Origin: Paracoccus endophyticus
GTDB taxonomy: Bacteria; Pseudomonadota; Alphaproteobacteria; Rhodobacterales; Rhodobacteraceae
Direction: 5' to 3'
Length of the DNA stretch: 64,000 nucleotides
Assembly: GCF_003286075.1 (NCBI RefSeq)
Contig: NZ_QLUV01000004.1
Location: 62,001 to 126,000, forward strand
The position numbers and the translations under genes were made by a program. Below, piece by piece: positions 1-10,778 of this stretch. The notes below the pieces were generated by a model. It saw only the letters and a program-made list of their open reading frames with translations. It ran no database searches and was not told the origin of the DNA. The first letter of the stretch is position 1. Each line of letters starts with the position of its first letter.

Positions 1-285
1 TCGCACCGGAACCCCGTTGACCTCGGCCACCAGGTGAAAATGCCCGTCCCGGCCCAGCGGCACGTCGATGCGCGTGGCGCTCACGACCTGTTGATGGGGA
101 AGAACCTCGCGGCGCAGGTCGTCCCACAGGCCAGCGCCCGCGATCAGCGCGATGAAGATCAGCACCCAAGCCAGCACGCCCCGCAGGGTGCTGCCCGGGC
201 TGCGGCGGAACTCGACGATCAGAAATCCGCCCAGCGCCAGCACCAGGACCACAAGATAGACCAGCCGCGCCCAGTCATGGCTCAT
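1..285 (-). CDS. Retropepsin-like aspartic protease, N-terminal part (cut by window edge)
   Basis: The reading frame starts at ATG 285 and runs off the left edge after 95 codons. It begins MSHDWARLVYLVV and has two hydrophobic stretches, about residues 7-22 and 38-54, so it looks membrane-anchored. The last visible residues (DGHFHLVAEVNGVPVR) match the entry into the catalytic domain of the TIGR02281-type clan AA aspartic proteases, where a DTGA-type active site would follow just outside the window. The catalytic Asp is therefore not seen. The gene is divergent from tatA. The function is inferred from N-terminal architecture only. Confidence 0.65.
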   Translation of the reverse strand, partial: MSHDWARLVYLVVLVLALGGFLIVEFRRSPGSTLRGVLAWVLIFIALIAGAGLWDDLRREVLPHQQVVSATRIDVPLGRDGHFHLVAEVNGVPVR

Positions 286-677
286 TCGACCCGCTTCCCT
301 GTTGCAGGCCCGGCCGGGACGCCCGGCGCGGGTCTTCGGTGATCCCGAAAGGCGGGCTTGCCCCCGTCCTCCGCCTGGTGGCAACGGATCTGCCGGACGG
401 TGCGGTTCCCTGCTGCCAGCCTCGGCCCGGCCTTCCTGTGATCCTCCAATGCGCCGGTTGCGCCGACGTTCCATCGGCAGGCCGGCGCACCCTTGCCGCG
501 AAGGGGGAACCCGCACCCGGTTCGCCCGCCGGCAGGGCGGCAGCGCGCCGCCGGCTGCGGCGTTCGGCGCCGCGTTTGGGTCTTTCGGACAGGGCTGTCA
601 GGCCCTATATGCAGGGGGCGGCAACACGGCCGCAAGGGGCCGCCCGTCATGCGCGCCCCAGGGATACGGAGAGACAG
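286..677. other. 392-bp intergenic region between the protease and tatA
   Basis: Divergent region with no reading frame I would call a gene; the frames crossing it are arginine/proline-rich antisense or extension frames with no recognisable motif. It must hold the promoters for the protease (leftward) and for tatABC (rightward). A weak tatA promoter candidate is listed separately. Confidence 0.6.
583..611 (+). promoter_or_regulatory. Possible tatABC promoter
   Basis: A TATATG hexamer at 606-611 lies 17 bp downstream of TTTCGG at 583-588, and about 67 bp before the tatA start. The -35 match is poor, so this is a weak by-eye call. Confidence 0.3.
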
Positions 678-1019
678 ATGCACGCACCTTCACCCATGGC
701 GCTCCTGCTCATCGCCATCGTGGTTCTGGTCCTGTTCGGCCGGGGCAAGGTTTCGTCCCTGATGGGCGAGGTCGGCAAGGGGATCACCGCCTTCAAGCGC
801 GGCGTCAAGGATGGCGCCGACGAGATCGAACGGGCCGCCGACACCCCGGCCGCTGACCGCGCGACCATCGCCGCCGTCCGCACCACCGAGGATCTGGACG
901 CCGCCGCCGCACGCGCCCGCGCCGAGGCCGATCGCGTCCAGGCCGAGGCCGACCGCGCCCGCGCCCGCGCCGCCGAGGGGCTGCGCGACGTCACGCCCCG
1001 CGACGACGCCCGCCTGTAA
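678..1019 (+). CDS. tatA: Twin-arginine translocase subunit TatA
   Basis: This 113-residue protein is the small pore-forming subunit of the Tat system, which exports folded proteins across the inner membrane. It has one N-terminal membrane helix (about residues 7-20) followed directly by the FGRGK hinge and the amphipathic segment of the family (LMGEVGKGITAFKRGVKDG). The tail, from residue 60, is a highly charged Ala/Arg/Glu helix. The start at ATG 678 follows GGAGAG; longer upstream frames have no Shine-Dalgarno site and no TatA-like sequence. The N-terminus lacks the usual W/H residues before the helix. It is first in a tatA-tatB-tatC operon, with 18 bp to tatB. A Tat-signal protein is encoded at 28-29 kb. 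Confidence 0.93.
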   Translation: MHAPSPMALLLIAIVVLVLFGRGKVSSLMGEVGKGITAFKRGVKDGADEIERAADTPAADRATIAAVRTTEDLDAAAARARAEADRVQAEADRARARAAEGLRDVTPRDDARL

Positions 1020-1037
1020 CGCCGGAACGGACGCGCA

Positions 1038-1604
1038 ATGCTGGATGTCGGCTGGACCGAGCTGTTGCTGATCGGCGTCGTGGCGCTGATCGTGATCGGT
1101 CCAAAGGACCTGCCGATGATGTTCCACACGCTGGGCCGCATCATGGCCCGCGCGCGCGGAATGGCGCGCGAGTTCAGTTCGGCCATGGAAGACGCGGCCA
1201 AGGCGTCCGGCCTGGACGAGACCCGCAAGGAACTGCGCGACCTGCAGAAGTTGACCAGTCCCCGCGCGATGGGCCTCGATGCGCTGGGCCGCGCCGCCGA
1301 CAAGTTCGAGAAATGGGACCCGTTGCAGCCGATGCGCGACCAGACCGGCGCCGTGCCCGACCCCGACGCCGCCCCGCCCGCGGGGGCCGCCGGGTCCACG
1401 CCCATGACGCCGCCGGCCGCCGCAATGCCCGTGGCGTCGCCCGCCGCGGCATCATCCGCTGCCGCATCGGCTGCGCCTTTTGTCCCGCCATCCCCCCCGC
1501 CTGCGACGCTGGCCCAGGCGTCCGCCGCCTCGGGCGCGCCCGTGCCGGCCGATGCGCCGGGCGCGCGCCGGCTGCACGCGGTGCGCCGCAGCGAGCGAGG
1601 CTGA
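1038..1604 (+). CDS. tatB: Twin-arginine translocase subunit TatB
   Basis: The 188-residue TatB helps TatC recognise twin-arginine signal peptides. The N-terminus (MLDVGWTELLLIGVVALIVIG) is a single membrane helix ending in the GPKDLP hinge typical of TatB, followed by an amphipathic helix. From about residue 105 the protein is a low-complexity Ala/Pro/Ser tail, common in Rhodobacterales TatB. Hinge sequence and gene position separate it from TatA. Only 3 bp separate its stop from the GTG start of tatC, so translation is probably coupled. Confidence 0.93.
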   Translation: MLDVGWTELLLIGVVALIVIGPKDLPMMFHTLGRIMARARGMAREFSSAMEDAAKASGLDETRKELRDLQKLTSPRAMGLDALGRAADKFEKWDPLQPMRDQTGAVPDPDAAPPAGAAGSTPMTPPAAAMPVASPAAASSAAASAAPFVPPSPPPATLAQASAASGAPVPADAPGARRLHAVRRSERG

Positions 1605-1607
1605 GCG

Positions 1608-2456
1608 GTGGCCAAGACGACCGAAGACATCGACGACAGCTCGGCCCCGCTGATCGAGCATCTGGCCGAGCTGCGCAACCGCCTGATCTGGTCGGTGCTG
1701 GCCTTCGTGATCGCGGCGGTCCTGTGCTATTTCGTCTGGCAGCCGGTCTTCAACGTCCTGACGCATCCGATCTGTGGCGCCCTGGCCAAGCGCGGGCAGG
1801 AATGCGGCCTGATCATGCTGAAGGTGCAGGAAGGGTTCTTCCTGGCCATGCAGATCGCGATGTTCGGCGGCTTCATCCTGGCCTTCCCGGTGATCGCCTA
1901 TCAGCTGTGGCGCTTTGTCGCGCCGGGGCTGTACCGGTCGGAACGACAGGCGTTCCTGCCGTTCCTGGTCGCATCCCCCGTGATGTTCATGCTGGGCGGC
2001 GCTTTCGCCTATTTCGTGATCCTGCCTTGGGCCTTCGACTTTTTCCTGGGCTTTCAAAGCGGCCCGCTGCAACTGCCCGACGACCCCAAGGCCCCGGTTG
2101 TGACCGAGCCGCAGATGGCGGGGATCGTGTTCCAGGGCTCGATCAGCGAATACCTGTCGCTGACGACCAAGTTCATCCTGGCCTTCGGCCTGTCGTTCCA
2201 GCTGCCCGTGGCGCTGACGCTGATGGGCAAGGCGGGGCTTGTGTCGGCGGCGGGGCTGTCGTCGATGCGGCGCTATGCGGTGGTCATCATCCTGGTGCTG
2301 GCCGCCATGGTGACGCCGCCCGACGTGATCAGCCAGGTCGTGCTGTTCATCGTGATCTACGGCCTCTACGAGGTCGCGATCCAGCTGGTCAAACGCATCG
2401 AGACCAAGCGCGAGGCCCAGTTGCGGGCCGAGGGCCTGTGGGTCGATGACGACTGA
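1608..2456 (+). CDS. tatC: Sec-independent protein translocase TatC
   Basis: This polytopic 282-residue protein is the Tat signal-peptide receptor. It carries the family's N-terminal signature [14 protein letters not shown] (residues about 13-26) and the expected six membrane helices, with the conserved [26 protein letters not shown] region in the middle. The start is GTG 1608, three bases after the tatB stop; no ATG fits the conserved N-terminus. Its 3' end overlaps the next gene by 11 bp, which places the DUF815 ATPase in the same transcript. Confidence 0.96.
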   Translation: MAKTTEDIDDSSAPLIEHLAELRNRLIWSVLAFVIAAVLCYFVWQPVFNVLTHPICGALAKRGQECGLIMLKVQEGFFLAMQIAMFGGFILAFPVIAYQLWRFVAPGLYRSERQAFLPFLVASPVMFMLGGAFAYFVILPWAFDFFLGFQSGPLQLPDDPKAPVVTEPQMAGIVFQGSISEYLSLTTKFILAFGLSFQLPVALTLMGKAGLVSAAGLSSMRRYAVVIILVLAAMVTPPDVISQVVLFIVIYGLYEVAIQLVKRIETKREAQLRAEGLWVDDD

Positions 2457-3312
2457 CCTTGCGCCCGCCGGCACCACCGGCCACGCCCTGAACCGCATCG
2501 CCGACGCGCTGGACAGGCTGGCCCCGCCGCCCGCGCCCGCGCCCAGCTTTGCCGAGGCTGACGCCTATGCCTGGCATACCGCGCCCGACCGGCTGGAGCC
2601 GGTCCCCCGCGTCGCGCGCGTGCCGCTGGCGCAACTGCTGGGCATCGACCGGGCGCGCGACACGCTGCTGGCCAACACGCTGCAATTCGCGCGCGGGCAC
2701 GCCGCCAACAACGCCCTGCTGTGGGGTGCGCGCGGGATGGGGAAATCCAGCCTGGTCAAGGCTGTCCACGCCGAGGCGGTGGCACGGGGCCTGCCGCTGG
2801 TGCTGGTGGAAATCGCCCGTGAGGATCTGGACTCGGTGGCGCGGCTGCTGGCCATGCTGGCGCAATCCGAGCGCCGCTTTGTCCTGTTCGCGGACGATCT
2901 GTCGTTTTCGCACGACGACACCCAGTACAAGTCGCTGAAGGCGGTGCTGGACGGCGGCCTGGCCGGGCGGCCGGACAACGTGGTGCTGTATGCCACGTCG
3001 AACCGCCGGCACCTGATGCCCCGCGACATGATCGACAACGAACGGGCCAGCGCCATCCATCCCGGCGAGGCGGTCGAGGAAAAGGTGTCGCTGTCGGACC
3101 GCTTCGGCCTGTGGCTGGGGTTCCACCCCTGCGCGCAGGACGAATACCTGGCGATGATCCGGGGCTATTGCGCGGCCCATGGGCTGGCGCCGGACCCCGA
3201 GATCCTGCGGGCCGAGGCGATCGAGTGGCAGGCAACGCGCGGCGCCCGGTCCGGCCGGGTCGCCTGGCAGTTCTTCACCGACCTTGCGGGTCGCCACGGC
3301 CTGTCTGTCTGA
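2446..3312 (+). CDS. DUF815-type AAA+ ATPase
   Basis: This 288-residue ATPase belongs to the family annotated DUF815 (AAA superfamily, cellular role not established). Walker A is GARGMGKS at residues 94-101, Walker B is VLFADDLSF around 147-154, and a sensor-like stretch [14 protein letters not shown] follows near residue 185. The arrangement and length fit the family. It starts at ATG 2446 inside the tatC 3' end, which argues for coupled expression. No membrane segment or signal peptide is visible, so it should be cytoplasmic. Confidence 0.88.
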   Translation: MTTDLAPAGTTGHALNRIADALDRLAPPPAPAPSFAEADAYAWHTAPDRLEPVPRVARVPLAQLLGIDRARDTLLANTLQFARGHAANNALLWGARGMGKSSLVKAVHAEAVARGLPLVLVEIAREDLDSVARLLAMLAQSERRFVLFADDLSFSHDDTQYKSLKAVLDGGLAGRPDNVVLYATSNRRHLMPRDMIDNERASAIHPGEAVEEKVSLSDRFGLWLGFHPCAQDEYLAMIRGYCAAHGLAPDPEILRAEAIEWQATRGARSGRVAWQFFTDLAGRHGLSV

Positions 3313-3406
3313 GCCGTCCGCTTGCGGCGCCGGGGGCCCGTAAACCCTTTCGCAAGCATTCGCTGCCAGTCTGCCGGGAACGGACGGGCGATTCGGGCGG
3401 ACACCG

Positions 3407-4606
3407 ATGCAGGCGGCAGGACAAGCGGCAGATGACGGCCGGGCCGGGGCTTCGGCCCTGTGGCGCGCGGTCCGACGGGCGCAGTCGGCAGCGCCCGCCG
3501 CGGCTCCGGCGGCCCCGCCGCGGTCTGCCGACCGCGCGATTGCCGCGGCGATCGGGCGGGCCGCCGATCGCGTGCACGGCTTGCCGCTGTTCTTCGACCG
3601 CATCGCCACGGGTCACGCGCTGGTCGCAGAACTGGCCGAGGTGATCCCCGACCGTGCGCTGATCCTGGTGGTGCAGGGTGCGGGCGACGCGCTGGGGGTC
3701 GTGGCGATCTGCCCCGGGCTGCTGACCTCGCTGATCGAGACGCAGGCGATGGGGCGGATCTCGGCGCGCGCGGCCCCCGACCGGCGGCCCACGCGCACCG
3801 ATGCGGTGATCTGCGGCGATTTCACCGACGCCTGCCTGGCGGAGCTTGCGGACGAACTGGCCGGGCTGGCGGGGTTTCAGGACCTGGGCCGCTTTCGCGT
3901 GGCAAGCCATCTTGACGATCCCCGCCCGCTGGCACTGCTGCTGGACGACGTCCCGCTGCGCCGCATCGACGCGCATCTGCGCGCAGGACCGGCGGGCGAA
4001 CGCGACGGCATGATATTTCTGGCGCTGCCCGTGCCCGCGGTCGTTCCCGCGCTGGCCGCCCCTGCCTGCGACGCGCCGCGCGGGGACCCCGGGGACGCGG
4101 CGACGACCCCGCCCTCTGGCGGCCTTGCCGAAACGGTGCGGACCGCGCCCCTGACGCTGCACGCGGTGCTGTGTCGCCGCCGGATGTCCCTGGGCGAGCT
4201 TCGCGCGCTGGCGCCCGGCGACCGCATCGCATTGCCGCAGGACGTGCTGGACATGGCGGCGCTGGAAACCACCGCCGGACAGCCGCTGCTGCGCGGACGC
4301 CTGGGCGAGCTTTCAGGCCGCCATGCCCTGCGCCTGTTCCCGGCAGGCGCGCGCCCGCACGGTGCGGCCGCGGCCCCCGACGACCACGACCCCCGCGCGG
4401 GCGGCCTGACCCCGCGTGCGCCGGCAGGACCCGCCAACGCGGCCGCGCGGCCCGCAGGCGCAACCGCCGCGACCCTGTCCGCGCAGGGGGCCTTTGCCGC
4501 CGAACCGCCGATGGAGGACCTGGCCCAGGGCGATCCGTTTCGCGACCTGTCCGCCCCCGCAGGGCGCGCCGACGGACCCGCACAGATCATCCCGGTCGCG
4601 CCCTAG
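3407..4606 (+). CDS. FliM/FliN-family SpoA-domain protein (orphan)
   Basis: The 399-residue protein has a SpoA (FliM/FliN C-terminal) domain at about residues 244-309 (TAPLTLHAVLCRRRMSLGELRALAPGD and following), the fold that builds the flagellar C-ring or type III sorting platform. The region before it (about 48-230) resembles a FliM middle domain in layout. The last 85 residues are Pro/Ala-rich low complexity. No other flagellar or type III gene lies in the window, so it is an orphan here. The start at ATG 3407 has only a weak Shine-Dalgarno site. It may be a C-ring protein encoded away from its cluster, or a remnant in a non-motile lineage. Confidence 0.72.
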   Translation: MQAAGQAADDGRAGASALWRAVRRAQSAAPAAAPAAPPRSADRAIAAAIGRAADRVHGLPLFFDRIATGHALVAELAEVIPDRALILVVQGAGDALGVVAICPGLLTSLIETQAMGRISARAAPDRRPTRTDAVICGDFTDACLAELADELAGLAGFQDLGRFRVASHLDDPRPLALLLDDVPLRRIDAHLRAGPAGERDGMIFLALPVPAVVPALAAPACDAPRGDPGDAATTPPSGGLAETVRTAPLTLHAVLCRRRMSLGELRALAPGDRIALPQDVLDMAALETTAGQPLLRGRLGELSGRHALRLFPAGARPHGAAAAPDDHDPRAGGLTPRAPAGPANAAARPAGATAATLSAQGAFAAEPPMEDLAQGDPFRDLSAPAGRADGPAQIIPVAP

Positions 4607-5125
4607 GCCAAGGGGGTGCTCATGGCAGCCGTCGGAGCGGCGTGACCGATGCCCCGGGGCGCCACCCCCGTGGCGTTCCGGAAGGCTGCGGCCCAGACGC
4701 AGCGCACAGGCCGCCCGGACACGGTGCACGGACGGGCTGCGGGGGTCTGCCGCAAGGCGGAGCGCGGCCAACGGCGTTGATCCTGCGGCAGGCTGTGCAT
4801 CGAAATGTTCGGGCCTACGCCTTCGGACCCGCGCGATTGTCGAACCGTTTGGAAGGGTATGTGATCTTGCAGAGGGGGCCGCGCGCGATGCCGCCTGCGG
4901 CGTTGGTCGCCGCGGCCTGACCCGGGCGGCAGGCCGGGCACCTCCGGGTCGCGTGGCAGCCTGATCCTGCGCCGCTTGCAGGCGGACGGCGTCGCGGACG
5001 GCCAAGGCCCCAAGGACGGGCGCCGTTCCGTCAACCCCGACGAGTCCCCGCGCCCATCAGGGTCGGGCCGGCTTTCGGGCCGACCCACGGGCCGTCCGTC
5101 TGTGCCTTGCGCCCGCCGGGGGGGA
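4607..5125. other. 519-bp region without a supported gene
   Basis: This gap lies between the convergent SpoA-protein gene and dprA. Frames through it are short or antisense extensions with no recognisable domain, and I find no RNA gene. The only structure seen is the hairpin at 5060-5086. Such a long gap is unusual for this compact sequence; a decayed gene or a small RNA cannot be excluded by eye. Confidence 0.55.
5060..5086 (-). terminator. Hairpin downstream of dprA
   Basis: GGGTCGG at 5060-5066 pairs with CCGACCC at 5080-5086. It lies 40 bp past the dprA stop on its strand. There is no clear T-run, so the terminator role is tentative. Confidence 0.4.
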
Positions 5126-6406
5126 TCAGACGGCCAGTGCGATCCGGCCGCCCGCCAGGCGCGTGATGCGGCCGTCGAGTTCCAGCGACAGGATCACCGG
5201 GGCAACGACCGCGGCGGCGACGCCCAGCGTGCGGATCAGCACGTTCTCGTCCGTGGGCGAGGGGCCGAGCAGTCCCAGCAGGCGCTGTTCCAGCGCCACC
5301 GGGCCGCCCGCATCCCGCGGGGCTGCGCGTGCAGGCGGGACGGCCGTCTTGCGATCGGCGTCGTGCGGGCGAACCGGGACGGCGGCGTGGGCCTCGGCGC
5401 CCTGGTCACCCGACCGAGCGGTGCCTGCCCCCGCCGCAAGGCGCGGCCGCGACGCCGGTCGCGCGCCCCGCGCGGCGCTGTGGACGACAGACGAGGCGAC
5501 AGCGGCGCGGTCGGCCGCGGGCTCCAGCCCCAGGGCTGCCATGACGTCCTCGGCGTTGCGGACCAGCGTCGCGCCGTCCCGGATCAGCGCGTTGCAGCCC
5601 GACGCCCGGGCATCGATGGGATGGCCCGGAACCGCCAGAACCTCTCGCCCCTGGTCCAGCGCCAGCCTTGCGGTGATCAGGCTGCCCGAGCGGTGCGCGG
5701 CCTCGATCACCACGACGCCGCGGCACAGGCCGGACACGATCCGGTTGCGGGCCGGGAAATGGCGGGCCACGGGCGCGGTTCCGGGCGGCTGTTCGGTGAT
5801 CAGGCATCCCCGGTCGGTGATCGCGCGGGCCAGCCCCGCGTTTTCGGCCGGATAGATCACGTCGATGCCGCCGGCCATCACGGCCACGGTGCCCTGTGCC
5901 TGCGACGCCTCGTGCGCGGCGGTGTCGATGCCGCGCGCAAGGCCCGCGACGACGGTCACGCCGGCGTCGGCCAAGGCCCCGGCCAAGCCGCGTGCCATCC
6001 GCAGCCCCAGCGCGGACGCGCTGCGTGCGCCGATCACCGCGACCAGCGGCCGGGTCATGCAGGACAGGTCGCCCGCGACCCACAGCACCGGCGGCGCATC
6101 GTCGATCCGCGCCAGGTCGGCCGGGTAATCGGGATCGTCCCAGCGCAGCAGCCGCGCGCCCGCGCGCTGCCCGGCGGCCAGTTCGGCCTGGGCTGCGCCG
6201 GGGGGGCAGGGGGCATAGTCGGCCAGTCCGGCCGCCGCCCCCAGCGCGGGCAGGGTCTGCAGCGCGGCCGAGGCCGTGCCGTGTTCCGCAATCAGCCGGT
6301 GAAAGGTCGCCGGCCCGACCCGCCGGGAACGGATGAGGCGAAGGACGGCAAGATCGTCTTCCCTCGTGGTGGGGGGGGAATGGAAAGAAAACAATCCGTC
6401 TTTCAT
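5126..6406 (-). CDS. dprA: DNA-processing protein DprA
   Basis: DprA loads RecA on single-stranded DNA during natural transformation and, in some Rhodobacterales, on DNA received from gene transfer agents. The 426-residue product has the Rossmann-like DprA core with VAVIGARSAS, GLARGIDTAAH, VMAGGIDVIYPAEN and the PARNRIVSGLCRGVVVIEA segment in order, then a C-terminal winged-helix-like region (last 60 residues, ending LDGRITRLAGGRIALAV). The start could also be ATG 6424; neither has a strong Shine-Dalgarno site, and 6406 gives a typical N-terminus. A CtrA-like box lies just upstream. Confidence 0.93.
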   Translation of the reverse strand: MKDGLFSFHSPPTTREDDLAVLRLIRSRRVGPATFHRLIAEHGTASAALQTLPALGAAAGLADYAPCPPGAAQAELAAGQRAGARLLRWDDPDYPADLARIDDAPPVLWVAGDLSCMTRPLVAVIGARSASALGLRMARGLAGALADAGVTVVAGLARGIDTAAHEASQAQGTVAVMAGGIDVIYPAENAGLARAITDRGCLITEQPPGTAPVARHFPARNRIVSGLCRGVVVIEAAHRSGSLITARLALDQGREVLAVPGHPIDARASGCNALIRDGATLVRNAEDVMAALGLEPAADRAAVASSVVHSAARGARPASRPRLAAGAGTARSGDQGAEAHAAVPVRPHDADRKTAVPPARAAPRDAGGPVALEQRLLGLLGPSPTDENVLIRTLGVAAAVVAPVILSLELDGRITRLAGGRIALAV

Positions 6407-6452
6407 CGCCCGGCCCTGTCTCATCCGCAGGGCCTGTGTGCACCGGCAATGG

Positions 6453-6467
6453 TTAAGAAGACGTTAG
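6453..6467 (-). promoter_or_regulatory. CtrA-like binding site upstream of dprA
   Basis: The plus strand reads TTAAGAAGACGTTAG, which is TTAA-N7-TTAG, one mismatch from the CtrA consensus TTAA-N7-TTAA. On the dprA strand it continues as TTAACCAT. It sits 29-47 bp upstream of the two possible dprA starts, a promoter-proximal position. CtrA control of dprA is known in some Rhodobacterales; binding here is inferred. Confidence 0.5.
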
Positions 6468-6498
6468 CGCAGGTCCCGAAAGCGCAGGGCCGCCCCGG

Positions 6499-7917
<1,419 letters not shown>

Positions 7918-8084
7918 GCTGGGTCCCGGCCCTACGGCTTTTTTCCGGTCAAGTCGATAGCAGGCTTGTCCGGCTGGGCGAGATGTGGTTCTGGATCAGG
8001 GACCGAAAGGGGGGGCGGGAGGACCGCCTGTGGCCGCGTGCGAGTCGCACCCCCAGGCGATGACAGGATACGGGAAGGCGACGA

Positions 8085-8963
8085 ATGGCAAACTGGGCAA
8101 CGCGCGCTGCGGCAGGGCTGATCGGGACAATGGCGGCCGCCCCGGTCATGGCACAAGACATTCTGGGCGATCTGCCGGTCATCGGCCGCCCCGTGAACGG
8201 CGAGACGGGCTTTCAGCCGGCGGCCAGCCCTCTGGCGGTGGAACAGCAGTGGCTGGACAATTTCGTCCTGTACATCATCACCGCCGTGACGATCTTCGTG
8301 TGCCTGCTGCTGCTGTGGTGCATCGCGCGGTTCAACCGCCGCAGCAACCCGGTGCCCGCGCGCTTTACCCACAACACCCCGGTCGAGGTCCTGTGGACCG
8401 TCGTGCCGGTGATGATCCTGCTGGTCATCGGGGTGTTTTCGCTGCCCGCGCTGTTCCGGTCGCAGGAGATGCCCGAGAACCCCGACCTGGTCATCAAGGC
8501 CATCGGCCATCAGTGGTACTGGTCCTATGAATACCCCAACGACGGCATCGCCTTCGACGCGCTGATGCTGGCGAAGGAGGAGCTGGCGGACGCCGGCTAC
8601 GAGGAGCAGGACTATCTGCTGGCGACAGACAACGCCGTCGTCGTGCCGGTGGGTGCGACGGTGCTGCTGCAGGTGACGGCGACGGACGTGATCCATTCCT
8701 GGGCGATGCCCGCGTTCGCGGTCAAGCAGGACGGCGTTCCGGGGCGGATCGCCCAGCTGTGGTTCCAGGCCACGCAGGAGGGCGTGTACTTCGGCCAGTG
8801 CAGCGAACTGTGCGGGATCAACCACGCCTACATGCCGATCACCGTCAAGGCCGTCAGCCAGGAGAAGTATGACGCCTGGCTGGCCGAGGCCAAGACGACC
8901 CTGGCCGCCGACGCGGGCGACGTCCTGCCCAAGCCGTCGGTGCGGCTGGCACTGGCCGACTGA
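8085..8963 (+). CDS. ctaC: Cytochrome c oxidase subunit II
   Basis: Subunit II accepts electrons from cytochrome c through its binuclear CuA centre. The 292-residue precursor starts with a signal peptide (about residues 1-23, ending VMAQ), followed by two membrane helices and a periplasmic cupredoxin domain. CuA ligands are visible: H204, C239, E241, C243, H247 and M250 in [12 protein letters not shown]. The aromatic patch WYWSYEYP for cytochrome c docking is present. It opens the ctaC-ctaB-ORF-ctaG-ctaE cluster. The catalytic subunit I gene (ctaD) is not in the window, as in Paracoccus where it is encoded elsewhere. Confidence 0.96.
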   Translation: MANWATRAAAGLIGTMAAAPVMAQDILGDLPVIGRPVNGETGFQPAASPLAVEQQWLDNFVLYIITAVTIFVCLLLLWCIARFNRRSNPVPARFTHNTPVEVLWTVVPVMILLVIGVFSLPALFRSQEMPENPDLVIKAIGHQWYWSYEYPNDGIAFDALMLAKEELADAGYEEQDYLLATDNAVVVPVGATVLLQVTATDVIHSWAMPAFAVKQDGVPGRIAQLWFQATQEGVYFGQCSELCGINHAYMPITVKAVSQEKYDAWLAEAKTTLAADAGDVLPKPSVRLALAD

Positions 8964-8968
8964 CCGGC

Positions 8969-9907
8969 GTGACGGACATCCGCTCATACGAACACGGCTC
9001 GGCCGCACAGTCCTGTGCCGCCGAGCCGCAGTTCGGCGACTATGTCTCGCTGCTCAAGCCCCGGGTCATGTCGCTGGTGGTGTTCACCGCCTTCGTGGGG
9101 CTGTTCGTGGCCCCGGTGCCGGTGGACCCCTTCGTCGGGTTCTGCGCGATCCTGTTCATCGCCCTGGGGGGCGGCGCGTCCGGCGCACTGAACATGTGGT
9201 ACGACGCCGACATCGACGCGGTCATGCACCGCACCCGGCGCCGCCCGATCCCTGCCGGCCGCGTGGCCCCCGACGAGGCGCTGGGCGTCGGCCTGTTCCT
9301 GTCCGGGCTGGCCGTGGTCATGCTGGGGCTGGCCGCCAACTGGTTCGCCGCGGCGTTCCTGGCCTTCACCATCTTCTTCTACGCGGTCGTCTACACGATC
9401 TGGCTGAAACGCTGGACGCCGCAGAACATCGTGATCGGCGGGGCGGCGGGCGCCTTTCCCCCCATGGTCGGATGGGCCTGCGCCACCGGCGGCATCGGCA
9501 TCGAATCGATGCTGATGTTCGCGCTGATCTTCTTCTGGACGCCGCCGCATTTCTGGGCGCTGGCCCTGTTCATGAAGGAAGACTACCACAGCGCGGGCGT
9601 GCCCATGCTGACGGTGACCCATGGCCGGGCGGTGACGCGGCGCCATATCTTCGCCTATACCCTGGTTCTGGCGCCCTTCGCGCTGTGGCTGGGGCTGACC
9701 TCGATCGGGGGGCCGCTGTATCTGGCGGTGGCGCTGGTGCTGAACGCGCTGTTCATCGCGGGCGGGTGGCGTATCCTGCGCCGGGACGAAACGGCGGCGC
9801 AGGCGGATGGCTACCGCGTGGAAAAGGCGTTCTTCCGCCTGTCGCTGATCTATCTGGCGGCGCATTTCGCCGCGCTGGCGATCCAGCATGTGATGGGGGG
9901 CCTGTGA
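8969..9907 (+). CDS. ctaB: Protoheme IX farnesyltransferase
   Basis: CtaB (Cox10) farnesylates heme b to heme o, the precursor of the heme a needed by aa3 oxidase. The 312-residue UbiA-family membrane protein has the substrate-binding motif [15 protein letters not shown] from residue 75 and a second acidic motif in a later loop. Many hydrophobic helices are evident. The GTG start at 8969 lies 5 bp after the ctaC stop; the product begins MTDIRSYEH. Its stop overlaps the next start by one base. Confidence 0.95.
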   Translation: MTDIRSYEHGSAAQSCAAEPQFGDYVSLLKPRVMSLVVFTAFVGLFVAPVPVDPFVGFCAILFIALGGGASGALNMWYDADIDAVMHRTRRRPIPAGRVAPDEALGVGLFLSGLAVVMLGLAANWFAAAFLAFTIFFYAVVYTIWLKRWTPQNIVIGGAAGAFPPMVGWACATGGIGIESMLMFALIFFWTPPHFWALALFMKEDYHSAGVPMLTVTHGRAVTRRHIFAYTLVLAPFALWLGLTSIGGPLYLAVALVLNALFIAGGWRILRRDETAAQADGYRVEKAFFRLSLIYLAAHFAALAIQHVMGGL

Positions 9908-10164
9908 TGGGCATCGCGCATGAACACGACCTGCACCGTCGCCGGGGCAGCCGCAACGTCGGCCTGGCACTGGTCCTGGTGGCCTTCGTGGCGCTGGTCT
10001 TCGGCCTGTCGGTCGCCAAGATCCGCAACGGCGACCTGATGCAGGCGTTCGACCACCAGCCCCGCGTCTCGGTCCTGCCGGCCGACCCTGCTGCGCCTGC
10101 GCGCCAGCCTGCGTCGGTCCCGGTCATCTCGCCCGGTGTTCCGGCCCCACGGGTGACGCCATGA
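9907..10164 (+). CDS. Small CoxF-like membrane protein of the oxidase operon
   Basis: The 85-residue protein has one membrane helix (about residues 20-38, [17 protein letters not shown]) flanked by a basic N-terminus ([11 protein letters not shown]), and a Pro/Ala/Val-rich C-terminal tail. Its start overlaps the ctaB stop (TGATG) and its stop overlaps the ctaG start (ATGA), so it is part of the translated operon. A short ORF at this position is known in Paracoccus cta operons and is often called a CoxF-type assembly protein. It is too short for function to be assigned from sequence. Confidence 0.75.
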   Translation: MGIAHEHDLHRRRGSRNVGLALVLVAFVALVFGLSVAKIRNGDLMQAFDHQPRVSVLPADPAAPARQPASVPVISPGVPAPRVTP

Positions 10165-10751
10165 CCGCCCCGGCAGCGCACAACGCGCGGCTGGTGCGCC
10201 GGCTGGTCGGCGTCGTCGTGCTGATGGGGGCGCTGGCCTGGGCGGCGGTGCCGTTCTATTCGTGGTTCTGCCGCGTCACCGGCTTTGCGGGCACGCCGCA
10301 GGTCGCCACTGCGTCACCGGACGCGGGGGACGTGCTGGACGAAACCGTCCGCATCCGCTTTGACGCCAACGTGATGCCGAACCTCGGCTGGACGTTCCGT
10401 CCCGTGCAGCGCGAGATGACGCTGCGCATCGGGGAAACCGGCCTCGCCTTTTACGAGGCGATCAACACCACCGGCGAGACGCTGACCGGCACCGCCAGCT
10501 ACAACGTGTCGCCGGACGCGGCCGGCTATTTCTTCGACAAGATCGAGTGCTTCTGCTTCACCGAGCAGACCCTGGCGCCGGGCGAGCGGGTCGAGATGCC
10601 GCTGACCTTCTTCGTGGACCCCGCGATCGTGGCCGACCGCGACGCCGGCCGCATCCGCGACATCACGATCAGCTATACCTTCTTCCGGTCCGAGCCGACG
10701 AAATCGGCCGAGGCCAAGCTCGACGGGGCCGCGCCCCCTGCCGTAAACTGA
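10161..10751 (+). CDS. ctaG: Cytochrome c oxidase assembly protein CtaG (Cox11)
   Basis: CtaG delivers copper to the CuB site of subunit I. The 196-residue protein has one N-terminal membrane helix (about 13-32) and a periplasmic immunoglobulin-like domain. The copper-binding motif CFCF is at residues 130-133, within ECFCFTEQ, and C37 is also visible after the helix ([10 protein letters not shown]). The gene overlaps the preceding small ORF by 4 bp. Gene order and motif make the call secure. Confidence 0.95.
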   Translation: MTAPAAHNARLVRRLVGVVVLMGALAWAAVPFYSWFCRVTGFAGTPQVATASPDAGDVLDETVRIRFDANVMPNLGWTFRPVQREMTLRIGETGLAFYEAINTTGETLTGTASYNVSPDAAGYFFDKIECFCFTEQTLAPGERVEMPLTFFVDPAIVADRDAGRIRDITISYTFFRSEPTKSAEAKLDGAAPPAVN

Positions 10752-10778
10752 CACGACGACCCCGAGGAGACTGCCGAC

